Below are positions 25,541 to 33,332 of a stretch of 64,000 nt of DNA, one piece after another. Origin of the DNA: Halopolyspora algeriensis (GTDB lineage Bacteria > Actinomycetota > Actinomycetes > Mycobacteriales > Pseudonocardiaceae); contig NZ_QPJC01000009.1 in assembly GCF_003337235.1 (NCBI RefSeq), forward strand, positions 62,001 to 126,000, written 5' to 3'. The notes under the pieces were generated by a model. It made no database searches, was not told where the DNA came from, and saw nothing but the letters and a program-made list of their open reading frames with translations. Positions within the stretch are counted from its first letter, which is position 1. Each line of letters opens with the position of its first letter. A program made the position numbers and the translations under genes.

Positions 25541-26331
25541 CCAGCGCCGAGCACACGCAGGCCGGCGGCAACCCGTTCGATCTGCACGGCCACGTCGCCG
25601 TGGTCACCGGCGGCAACTCCGGCATCGGCCTGGCCATGGCCGAGGCGCTGGCCGCCGCCGGAGCGAACGTCTGCATCTGGGGCACCAACGAGGACCGCAA
25701 CGCCACCGCCGCCGAGAAGCTGCGCTCACACGGCACGGGCGTGTTGGCGCTGGCCTGCGATGTCGCTGACGAAGGCCAGGTCGAGCAGGCGATGGGCCGC
25801 ACCGTCGAGCACTTCGGCCGACTGGACTCGTGCTTTGCCAACGCCGGTGTGGGAGGCGCGGGAACCCGGTTCCTGGACACCGACCTCGACGAGTTCCGCA
25901 GGGTTACCCGGGTCAACATCGACGGCGCGTTTCTCACGCTGCGCGCCGCCGCGCGGCAGCTGGTCGACCAGGGTGAAGGCGGCAGCCTGGCGGGCACGGC
26001 CAGCCTCGCCGCCGTGCAGGGACAGCCGCGCGGGCAGGGCTACGCCTCGAGCAAGGGCGCGCTGATCTCGATGATCAAGTCGATCGCGATCGAACTCGCC
26101 CGACACCACATCCGCGCCAACGCGATCCTGCCCGGCTGGGTGAGCACCCCGATGGCCGATCCGGCACTGGAGTCGGAGCCGTTCCAGCGCCGGGTGCTTC
26201 CGCGAATGCCGGTGGGCCGATGGGGCAAACCCGACGACTTCGGAGCTCTGGCGGTGTATCTGGCCAGTCCGGCCACCGCTTTCCACACCGCCGACACCAT
26301 CACCGTCGACGGCGGCTACTCGGCTTTCTGA
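25537..26331 (+). CDS. Short-chain dehydrogenase/reductase (SDR)
   Basis: A 264-residue SDR with the cofactor motif VVTGGNSGIGLAMAEAL, the NAG motif (FANAGVGGAG), Ser in GTASLAAVQG, catalytic YASSKGA and the C-terminal HTADTITVDGGYSAF. It probably oxidises a 3-hydroxyacyl-CoA or a related alcohol as part of the adjacent beta-oxidation genes. It is translationally coupled to the crotonase gene upstream and faces a convergent crotonase gene across a strong hairpin. Confidence 0.88.
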   Translation: MTSAEHTQAGGNPFDLHGHVAVVTGGNSGIGLAMAEALAAAGANVCIWGTNEDRNATAAEKLRSHGTGVLALACDVADEGQVEQAMGRTVEHFGRLDSCFANAGVGGAGTRFLDTDLDEFRRVTRVNIDGAFLTLRAAARQLVDQGEGGSLAGTASLAAVQGQPRGQGYASSKGALISMIKSIAIELARHHIRANAILPGWVSTPMADPALESEPFQRRVLPRMPVGRWGKPDDFGALAVYLASPATAFHTADTITVDGGYSAF

Positions 26332-26335
26332 CACC

Positions 26336-26381
26336 GGGTCGATCAGCGACCTTCGTCCGTGGCCGGAGCGCTGATCGACCC
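26336..26381. terminator. Convergent-gene terminator hairpin
   Basis: GGGTCGATCAGCG pairs perfectly with CGCTGATCGACCC over a 20-base loop, in the 64 bases between the SDR stop and the stop of the opposite-strand crotonase gene. It can act in both directions; there is no T-run. Confidence 0.75.
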
Positions 26382-26395
26382 ACTGCTGTGCGCGG

Positions 26396-27289
26396 TCACA
26401 TCCCATCCGGCCGCTGCGGCCAGTGCGGCATGAACTCGGGATAGTCGGTGCTCACCCGCATCGGGAACCGCGGCGGGCGCTTGTCCAGAAACGACGACAC
26501 TCCTTCGGCTGCATCGGCGCCCGCGCCGAGCTCGTGGATGGCCTTCGAATCCAGCCGATGGGCCTCCCACGGCGTGGACGCACCGAGCATGCTCCACAGC
26601 AACTGCCGGGACACCGCCACCGAGACCCCGGAGGTGTTCTCGACGATCTCGGCAGCCACGCCCCGGGCGGCAGGCAGCAACTCGTCGTCGTCGAGCACCC
26701 GCGAGACCAACCCGCCTTCGCGGGCTTCGGCGGCGTCGAACACCCGGCCGGTGGCAGCCCATTCCATGGCTTGCGAGATCCCGACCACCCGCGGCAGGAA
26801 CCAGGCCGAGGCCGCTTCCGGCACGAGGCCGCGCCGGGCGAACACGAACCCGAACCGGGCCGAGGCACCGGCCAACCGGATGTCCATCGGCAGCGTCATC
26901 GTCGCACCGACCCCCACGGCCGGGCCGTTGATCGCGGCGATCACCGGCTTGCGCGCGGCCGCGATCCGCAACGCGACCGTGCCCCCGCCATCACGCGGCA
27001 CCCCGTCGATCTCGCCCGTCTCCCACCGCACGGCCCGATGCTGCCCATCGCCGGTATCGGCGTTGAAGGTCTCGGCCCCGTCGCTGAGATCGGCGCCCGC
27101 GCAGAAACCACGTCCGGCGCCGGTGACGATCACCGCGCGGACCTCGTCGTCGGCGTCGACCGCGTCGAAGGCCTCGATCAGCTCCCGGCGCATCGTCGTG
27201 GTGAAGGCGTTGAGCTGTTCCGGACGATCGAGAGTGATCGTGGCGATTCCGTCGGCGGTCTCGGAGGAAATGTGCTCGTAGGTACTCAT
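26396..27289 (-). CDS. Enoyl-CoA hydratase/isomerase (Glu in 'VPEA' position)
   Basis: A 297-residue crotonase. The oxyanion-hole segments are GRGFCAGADLSDG and GPAVGVGATMTLPMDIR. It lacks both classical hydratase glutamates but has RRGLVPEAASAWFLPRVVG, a signature of delta3,delta2-enoyl-CoA isomerase-like and other EchA-type crotonases that carry a Glu at this position. The ATG at 27289 overlaps the stop of the preceding crotonase gene (ATGA), indicating coupled translation of the two paralogues. Confidence 0.88.
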   Translation of the reverse strand: MSTYEHISSETADGIATITLDRPEQLNAFTTTMRRELIEAFDAVDADDEVRAVIVTGAGRGFCAGADLSDGAETFNADTGDGQHRAVRWETGEIDGVPRDGGGTVALRIAAARKPVIAAINGPAVGVGATMTLPMDIRLAGASARFGFVFARRGLVPEAASAWFLPRVVGISQAMEWAATGRVFDAAEAREGGLVSRVLDDDELLPAARGVAAEIVENTSGVSVAVSRQLLWSMLGASTPWEAHRLDSKAIHELGAGADAAEGVSSFLDKRPPRFPMRVSTDYPEFMPHWPQRPDGM

Positions 27290-28098
27290 CGCACCGCCCA
27301 ACGTCCGGTGAATTCCGGTTCGGTTTTGGTTCGGAAGGCCTCAAATGCTGCGGTCGTGTCCTCGGTGGCGAAGTTGACCGTCTGCGCCCGTGCCTCACCG
27401 GCCAGTGCCTGCTGAAACGTCTGATCCACGCTCTCGTTGAGCAACGCCTTGGTCTGGGCCAGTGCCACCGGTGGGCCGTGGCTGAGTCGCTGTGCCAGCT
27501 CGGCGACGAAACCGTCGATGTCCTCGAGGTTTTTCACCCAGGTCACCAAACCGAGCCCACGAGCTTCCTCGGCCTCGACGAAATCACCCAGCAACGCCAG
27601 ACGCTTGGCCTGCTGCAACCCCACGATGCGCGGCAGCAACCACGAACCGCCGAAGTCCAGCGACAGTCCCCGCCGCGCGAAGATCTGGGAAAACCGCGCC
27701 TCCGGCGAGGCCACCACCAGGTCACAACCCAGCGCCAGGTTCCACCCGGCGCCGACCGCCACCCCGGACACCTGCGCGATGACCGGCTTGCCCAGCTCGT
27801 GCAGGGCCATGGCCACGTCATTGATCCCGCCCATCCGGTCCAACGGGTGCTGGGTGTCGTCGTCACCGCCGAGGTCGGCTCCGGCGCAGAAGTCCCCACC
27901 GGCACCGGTGAGCACCACCACCCGCACCTCGGCACTGTCCCGGGCCGTGCACACCGCCTCGTGCAGCAGCGACCACATCCCTCGATCGATCGCGTTCTTG
28001 CGATGCGGCCGGTTCAACGTCACCGTCAGCACCGCCCCGTCCCGCTCCGTCAGGACCGGCTGCTCCGTGCTTGCTCGCTCCTCGGGCTTGATGGCCAT
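27286..28098 (-). CDS. Enoyl-CoA hydratase/isomerase (Asp variant)
   Basis: A 270-residue crotonase with GAGGDFCAGADLGGD and GVAVGAGWNLALGCDLVV. The catalytic position reads RRGLSLDFGGSWLLPRIVG, where Asp stands in place of the Glu of the second paralogue; such Asp-type crotonases include isomerases and hydratases of ring-cleavage pathways. It is encoded directly upstream of, and overlaps, another crotonase gene with a different active site. The pair might act in succession on one substrate (inference). Confidence 0.88.
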   Translation of the reverse strand: MAIKPEERASTEQPVLTERDGAVLTVTLNRPHRKNAIDRGMWSLLHEAVCTARDSAEVRVVVLTGAGGDFCAGADLGGDDDTQHPLDRMGGINDVAMALHELGKPVIAQVSGVAVGAGWNLALGCDLVVASPEARFSQIFARRGLSLDFGGSWLLPRIVGLQQAKRLALLGDFVEAEEARGLGLVTWVKNLEDIDGFVAELAQRLSHGPPVALAQTKALLNESVDQTFQQALAGEARAQTVNFATEDTTAAFEAFRTKTEPEFTGRWAVR

Positions 28099-28259
28099 GA
28101 CCTCCGCACTCCGATCCTTTTGGCATCACCCACGGCAGCACTCTCGGACCCCGGGCAGTCCTCACCCGGCGGGTGTCCTGAGTGGAGGATTGTCGCGCCG
28201 GGCCGCTCCGCGGAGTGCGGGCCCGGCAGAAAAGGAGCCGTACACCTCGACGTCCTCAC

Positions 28260-28289
28260 CCGGGGGCGAGCAGCGCTGCTCGCCCCCGG
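28260..28289. terminator. 30-bp perfect palindrome after thiolase gene
   Basis: CCGGGGGCGAGCAGC is followed directly by its exact reverse complement, giving a 30-base loopless palindrome about 20 bases beyond the thiolase stop on the minus strand. It is most easily read as a terminator stem, although a protein-binding site is possible. Confidence 0.65.
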
Positions 28290-28310
28290 CCGGTTCTCCT
28301 GCGCACACCG

Positions 28311-29456
28311 TCACAGCAGTTCGAGGATGGTGGCGTTGGCCTGTCCGCCGCCCTCGCACATGGTTTGCAGCCCGTACTGCACCCCAGCAGCGCGCATGTG
28401 GTGAGCCAGCGTGGTCATCAACCGCGCACCGCTACCGCCGAGCGGGTGCCCCAGCGCGATCGCCCCGCCATGCGGATTCAGCAGTTTGGCCTCGGCCCCG
28501 ATCTCGGCCAGCCAGGCCATCGGCACCGGCGCGAACGCCTCGTTGACCTCGAAGGCCCCGATCTGCTCCAGCGACAGGCCACTGCGGGCCAGCACCTTAC
28601 GGGTGGCCGGGATCGGCGCCGTGAGCATGATCACCGGGTCGTCACCGGCCAGGGCCACGGTGTGCACCCGCGCCACCGGACGCAGCCCCAACTCGGCCGC
28701 CTTCTCACTCGTGGTCATCAACAGCGCGGCCGCCCCGTCGCTGATCTGCGAGCTGTTGCCCGCGGTGATCACACCGTCCTCGCAGAAGGCGGGCTTGAGC
28801 CCGGCCAGCCCCTCGACGGTGCCGCCCCGACGCACCCCCTCGTCGCGGTCGACCACGCCGCCGTCCGGCAGACTCACCGGGAGGATCTGCTCATCGAAGG
28901 CCCCGGCATCCTGGGCGGCCGCGGCCTTCTCGTGCGAGGCCAGGCTGAACTCGTCGACCCGGGCCCGGCTGAGTCCCCACCGCTGGGCGATCATCTCGGC
29001 ACCCACACCCTGGTTGGGCACGACTCCCTCGTAGCGCTGCAGCATCCGCTCGCCGAACGGATCGGCCCCCTGCGCCGAGGAGCCGATCGGCACCCGGCTC
29101 ATCGACTCCACCCCGCCGGCCACGACCACGTCGTAATGGCCCGCCACCAAACCGGCCGCGGCGAAATGCACCGACTGCTGCGACGATCCGCACTGCCGAT
29201 CCACGGTCACCCCGGTGACACTTTCCGGCCACCCCGCCGCCAGCACCGCGTTGCGGGCGATGTCCATGGTCTGCTCACCGACCTGGCCCACACAGCCCCA
29301 GACCACATCGTCGACCTCGGCAGGATCCAGCCCCGCCCGAGCGGTCAATCCGCTCAGCACCTGCGCCGACAACTCGACCGGATGCACCCCCGACAGCGCA
29401 CCGTTGCGCTTGCCCACCGGAGTCCGCACCGCTTCCACGATCACCGCATCACGCAT
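28311..29456 (-). CDS. Acetyl-CoA C-acyltransferase (thiolase)
   Basis: A 381-residue thiolase catalysing the last, CoA-dependent cleavage of beta-oxidation (or the reverse condensation). Catalytic residues are clear: Cys89 in VTVDRQCGSSQQ, His in NPHGGAIALGHPLGGSG and Cys in TMCEGGGQAN. The ATG at 29456 has AAAGGAGGCGG immediately upstream. The neighbouring crotonases, SDR and acyl-CoA dehydrogenase together with it make up a full beta-oxidation set, suggesting a dedicated acyl side-chain or ring degradation pathway. Confidence 0.92.
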   Translation of the reverse strand: MRDAVIVEAVRTPVGKRNGALSGVHPVELSAQVLSGLTARAGLDPAEVDDVVWGCVGQVGEQTMDIARNAVLAAGWPESVTGVTVDRQCGSSQQSVHFAAAGLVAGHYDVVVAGGVESMSRVPIGSSAQGADPFGERMLQRYEGVVPNQGVGAEMIAQRWGLSRARVDEFSLASHEKAAAAQDAGAFDEQILPVSLPDGGVVDRDEGVRRGGTVEGLAGLKPAFCEDGVITAGNSSQISDGAAALLMTTSEKAAELGLRPVARVHTVALAGDDPVIMLTAPIPATRKVLARSGLSLEQIGAFEVNEAFAPVPMAWLAEIGAEAKLLNPHGGAIALGHPLGGSGARLMTTLAHHMRAAGVQYGLQTMCEGGGQANATILELL

Positions 29457-29565
29457 ACCGCCTCCTTTGCTCGCAACCCCTGCACACGGGCCGAGGCCAT
29501 CCGGGCCCGGCCGCTACCGCGCCGACGCCGAACTTGCCGCCCTGCCTGCTCGATTCCTTCCGTGC

Positions 29566-30330
29566 TCACTCGCCCCGCCAGACCGGTCGGCGCTTCTCCG
29601 CGAAAGCACGGGCACCCTCCTGCGCGTCCGCGGAGGCGAACACCGGGGCGGCGATCTCGGATTGCGACGCGAACGCCTCGGCGTCGGTCCACTGCACGGC
29701 CCCCGAGACGATCTGCTTGGTCGCCCGCACCGCCAACGGGCCGTTCTCGGCGATGCGCGCCGCCAGCTCGCGCGCACCGGCCAGCGCCTGCCCCGGCTCG
29801 GTCACCGTGTTCACCACACCGTGCGCCTGCGCCTGCTCGGCCGTGAACGGATCACCGGTCAGCGCGGCCTCCATCGCCAGCTGGTACGGCAACGTCTTGG
29901 GCAACCGCAGCAAACCCCCGGCCGCGGCCACAAGACCACGCTTGACCTCGGGCAGGCCGAACTGTGCATCCCGGGCCGCCACGATGAGGTCGGCACTGAG
30001 CGCCAACTCGCACCCTCCCGCCAGGGCCCACCCCTCAACAGCGGCGATCAACGGTTTCGACGGCGGACACTCGGTCAAACCACCGAACCCCCGACCGGGA
30101 AGCGACGGGCGCTCTCCCCGGGAGAACGCCTTGAGATCCATACCGGCACAAAAAGTGCCACCCGCTCCCGTGATGATCCCGGCCGTCACATCGGAGCGGG
30201 ACTCGAGTTCGTCCACCGCGGCGACAATGCCCTCGACCACCGCGCCGTCGACGGCGTTGCGCGCCTCCGGACGGTTGAGGGTGATCACGGCCAGACCATC
30301 ACCGAATTCGGTCAACACGCTGTCACTCAC
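29566..30330 (-). CDS. Enoyl-CoA hydratase (both catalytic Glu present)
   Basis: A 254-residue crotonase and the only one of the four here that keeps both catalytic glutamates: AGGCELALSADL and FGLPEVKRGLVAAAGG. It is therefore the best candidate for the true 2-enoyl-CoA hydratase step. The oxyanion-hole segment is GAGGTFCAGMDLKAF. The GTG start at 30330 has GAGGGG about nine bases upstream; an upstream in-frame start would add residues without family similarity. It precedes the thiolase gene by 109 bases. Confidence 0.9.
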   Translation of the reverse strand: MSDSVLTEFGDGLAVITLNRPEARNAVDGAVVEGIVAAVDELESRSDVTAGIITGAGGTFCAGMDLKAFSRGERPSLPGRGFGGLTECPPSKPLIAAVEGWALAGGCELALSADLIVAARDAQFGLPEVKRGLVAAAGGLLRLPKTLPYQLAMEAALTGDPFTAEQAQAHGVVNTVTEPGQALAGARELAARIAENGPLAVRATKQIVSGAVQWTDAEAFASQSEIAAPVFASADAQEGARAFAEKRRPVWRGE

Positions 30331-30566
30331 GCGGCATCCCCTCTGTCGCCCACAGGGCCCTCCGGAAACGGCCGCCTCAGTCTCACCCCACCCCCCGAAA
30401 CAGTCAAGGCAGACTGCTACTCGGCGCCGGGGGGCGGTTCGACCGCTCATCCCCGTGTGTGCTCCCAGGCTCGGAGCGCAACCAAGCGAGACAGATGACA
30501 GCATTCTATACCGTCAGACTATGCCACTACTATGTGACTGCTTTCCATGCCTGCTACTGTGGAGAG

Positions 30567-30836
30567 GTGACTGGCAAGCTCACCATCCGTGACGTCGACG
30601 AGAGCGACCTGGACATCCTCAAAACAGCCGCACGCAACCAGGGCACGTCGCTGAACCGCTACGTCACCGCACTTCTGCACGAACAGGCCCAGCGTGAGCA
30701 CCACCGCGCACTCTTCGCCCGGATCGCCGCGCAGGAACCCGACATGTCGCCCGTGGACTCCGTCGCCGAAGTCCGCGCGATGCGCGACGAGCAGGACGCC
30801 GGCGATGCCGAGCAACACCGGAGCACGAACTCGTGA
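30567..30836 (+). CDS. vapB: Antitoxin, ribbon-helix-helix/VapB type
   Basis: An 89-residue protein with the FitA/VapB-like start KLTIRDVDESDLDILKTAA and ARNQGTSLNRYVTALL, a ribbon-helix-helix DNA-binding module of about 45 residues. An acidic C-terminal tail follows that would wrap around the toxin. The GTG at 30567 has GGAGAG very close upstream; an in-frame GTG at 30534 is less likely. The toxin gene starts with a GTGA overlap at the stop. The antitoxin neutralises VapC and usually represses the operon. Confidence 0.82.
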   Translation: MTGKLTIRDVDESDLDILKTAARNQGTSLNRYVTALLHEQAQREHHRALFARIAAQEPDMSPVDSVAEVRAMRDEQDAGDAEQHRSTNS

Positions 30837-31237
30837 TCACCAATGCGGTCATCGACGCCTCGACCCTGGTCGACGCATTGCTGCCCGGACCGGGCAATGA
30901 CCCGGTTCGCGATTGCCTGAGCGAGCTCACCGAGTTCAGCGGACCCGAGCATCTCCGCATGGAGGTGCTCAACGTCCTCCGGCGCATGGCCAACAACCAA
31001 CCCCAACCCTCCCCCACCCTGATCACAGCACGACGCACACTGGTCGAGCTCAACATCACCCTCGTGCCCGTGACCGCGATGCACGAGCGGGTCTGGCAAC
31101 TCAGGCACACTCTGACCGCCTACGACGCCGCCTACGCCGCTGCCGCGGAATACCTCCAGGTGCCACTGCTGACCAGCGACCAAGCACTGACCAAACACCC
31201 GGACCTCCAGTGCACCATCATCGATCCACGCGAGTAG
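30833..31237 (+). CDS. vapC: PIN-domain ribonuclease toxin, VapC type
   Basis: A 134-residue PIN-domain protein. The four acidic metal-binding residues are present: Asp8 (NAVIDAST), Glu44 (LRMEVLNVL), Asp98 (TAYDAAYAAAAE) and Asp116 (LLTSDQAL). VapC toxins are Mg-dependent RNases that cut tRNA or rRNA when free of antitoxin. The GTG start overlaps the antitoxin stop codon. All active-site residues are intact, so the toxin should be functional. Confidence 0.9.
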   Translation: MITNAVIDASTLVDALLPGPGNDPVRDCLSELTEFSGPEHLRMEVLNVLRRMANNQPQPSPTLITARRTLVELNITLVPVTAMHERVWQLRHTLTAYDAAYAAAAEYLQVPLLTSDQALTKHPDLQCTIIDPRE

Positions 31238-31348
31238 CAACAGGACTGTCCGGGACACGCATCCCGGTGACGGGGAGTGCCGGAAAAGCGGTGCAGCTCG
31301 GATTCCTCAGAACATTGGCACACCTCGGTTGCTTCCACGGCGATTCAG

Positions 31349-31855
31349 TCACGTGGAGGCCAGCCTCCGCAGGTACAGCCGCGCCATGAGTTTCTGCCCG
31401 AGTCCGACGAAAGGCCCCAACGCTTTCAGCAAAGCGTGGGCAGGGCGAGCGAAGGAGGTGACCGAGGCGTACACATCTCCCGAGGCGGGATCGTACGTGA
31501 TGGCGAACAGCTCTTCTCCGACCAGCGGATGACCGGGCAGCGTTCCGTAGGCGAACCCGCGCCGGTCGAGCTCGTCCACGACGTAGACGACCCGGCACGG
31601 AATCCGCAGCGGGCCGCGTCGCAGAACGAGTTCCGCATCCGGTACTACCTGCGCACTCGTGGTGTCGACCTCCACCCCGAGGCCCCGTTGCATGCCCCAG
31701 CGCATGAGATGCTGCGAAAGCGTCTCGAAGAGCTCACGGCCGGTTCCCACACGGCGTCGTACGGAGAGATGACGATAGCCGTGCGGTAATCGACCCTCCG
31801 TTGCTCCCCGTTCCCGATAGGTCAGCGGAAGACTCCGGTAGTGCTCGAGGTCCAT
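31349..31855 (-). CDS. DUF1990 family protein
   Basis: A 168-residue protein with the compact DUF1990 (YP01-like) layout: YRHLSVRRRVGTGRELFE, then LMRWGMQRGLGVEV, then RVVYVVDELDRRGFAYGTLP and GHPLVGEELF. The last segment, with conserved Tyr, Gly and Glu, is the family signature. The fold is predicted to be SRPBCC-like; no reaction is known. The ATG at 31855 was chosen because upstream codons overlap the oxidoreductase gene. It lies immediately after the desaturase-like gene on the same strand, 13 bases away. Confidence 0.82.
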   Translation of the reverse strand: MDLEHYRSLPLTYRERGATEGRLPHGYRHLSVRRRVGTGRELFETLSQHLMRWGMQRGLGVEVDTTSAQVVPDAELVLRRGPLRIPCRVVYVVDELDRRGFAYGTLPGHPLVGEELFAITYDPASGDVYASVTSFARPAHALLKALGPFVGLGQKLMARLYLRRLAST

Positions 31856-31868
31856 GGTCGTCTGCCTT

Positions 31869-33332
31869 TCAGTCGGACGGCGCGCTCTTTCGGGCTTCAC
31901 GCGCAGATCCGGCTGTGCCGTGTTTCAGATACTCGAGTGCCGATCGGGCTGCGTGGAATCCGCACATGCCGTGCGCGCCCGCACCGGGAGGTGTCGCGGC
32001 CGAGCAGAGGTAGACGCCAGGTATGCCGGTGGCATAGGGGTCGAGCGCCACGCGCGGCCGGGACACGAGCTGCCACGCACTGTTCGCTCCGGAGACGATG
32101 TCGCCACCGACGTAGTTGGGATTGTGGACGGACATGTCCGTTGTGCTGCGCACGTGGGTGGCGCGCACGGTGTCGCGGAAACCCGGTGCGAAGCGCTCGA
32201 TTTGTGCCGTGATCGCCTCGGTGGCGTCGCCGGTGTAGCCACTGGGTACGTGCGCGTACGTATAGACGGGATGCAGATTTCCGGCCGAGCGAGAGGGGTC
32301 GGCGACGGACTGCTGGCCGACGAGCACGAACGGGCGGTCGGGCATGACGCCCTGGTTCACCTGCCGCTCCACCGCGGCGGTTTCGGCGAACGAGCCGCAC
32401 ACGTGCACGGTGCCGGCACGGCGCGACGGTTCGTGGGCCCACGGCACGCCCCCCTCGACCGCGTAGTCCACCTTGAAGGCGCCCGGCCCGTGACGGTAGC
32501 GACGGTAGGCGCGGGCGGTTTTCCGGGGCATCCGGTCGCCGGTGATGCGCACGGCATCGGCCGGGGACGTGTCGAGGAGAACGAGGTCGGGCGCGCCGAG
32601 TTCGGCAAGGGACTCGACGCGCACGCCGGTTTCGACGCTCCCACCGCTCTTCTCGATCAGAGACGCCATGGTCGTGGCGATCGCCTGCGATCCACCCTGC
32701 GCGACCGGCCAACCGCAGGCATGGGCGGCGGTGCCGAGCGCGACCCCGATGGCCGAGGACATCGGCGAGCCGAAGGGGCGCAGAGCATGCGCCGCGACGC
32801 CGCCGAACAGTGCCCGCGCCTCCGGGCTGGACCAGCGGCGCCCGAGGAGGGTTGCGGGCATCGCCGCGTAGGCTCCGAACCGGGCGAGCAACAGCGGATG
32901 CGCAGGCACGTGCAGCATCGGACGCAGGAAGTCCTCGGTGATGCCGCCGAAGCGCTCGGTCAGTGCTCCGAAGACCGAGCGCCAGGCAGCACCGTCGGCA
33001 CCGATCTCGGCGGCCGTCTCCTCCACAGAGCGGTAGACCGCGCCACCTCGCCCGTTGTCGAGTGGATGGGTGTACTGCACGTCGGGCCACAACCACCTCA
33101 GACCGTGAGCCTGCAGGTCGTACTGCCGGCTGAACGGCGTATCGACGGCCAACGGATGGAAACCGCTGCATTCGTCGTGGAGCAGCCCCGGCAGCGTCAG
33201 CTCACTGCTGCGGGTGCCGCCGCCGATCGTGTCGGCCGCTTCCAGTACCCGTACCCGCACGCCCTCGGAGGCGAGGACGACGGCGGCAGCGAGCCCGTTG
33301 GGCCCGCTGCCCACCACCACTGCGTCGGTCAT
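31869..33332 (-). CDS. FAD-dependent oxidoreductase, carotenoid/phytoene desaturase-like
   Basis: A 487-residue flavoprotein beginning MTDAVVVGSGPNGLAAAVVL, the dinucleotide-binding motif of the CrtI/amine-oxidase superfamily. It ends with GIPGVYLCSAATPPGAGAHG and MCGFHAARSALE, the CrtI-type C-terminal FAD motif. Members desaturate, isomerise or oxidise isoprenoids and lipids; the substrate here is unknown and no carotenoid genes are nearby. The start codon overlaps the stop of the DUF3556 gene (ATGA), pointing to a functional pair of a soluble or peripheral flavoprotein and a membrane protein. Confidence 0.85.
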   Translation of the reverse strand: MTDAVVVGSGPNGLAAAVVLASEGVRVRVLEAADTIGGGTRSSELTLPGLLHDECSGFHPLAVDTPFSRQYDLQAHGLRWLWPDVQYTHPLDNGRGGAVYRSVEETAAEIGADGAAWRSVFGALTERFGGITEDFLRPMLHVPAHPLLLARFGAYAAMPATLLGRRWSSPEARALFGGVAAHALRPFGSPMSSAIGVALGTAAHACGWPVAQGGSQAIATTMASLIEKSGGSVETGVRVESLAELGAPDLVLLDTSPADAVRITGDRMPRKTARAYRRYRHGPGAFKVDYAVEGGVPWAHEPSRRAGTVHVCGSFAETAAVERQVNQGVMPDRPFVLVGQQSVADPSRSAGNLHPVYTYAHVPSGYTGDATEAITAQIERFAPGFRDTVRATHVRSTTDMSVHNPNYVGGDIVSGANSAWQLVSRPRVALDPYATGIPGVYLCSAATPPGAGAHGMCGFHAARSALEYLKHGTAGSAREARKSAPSD

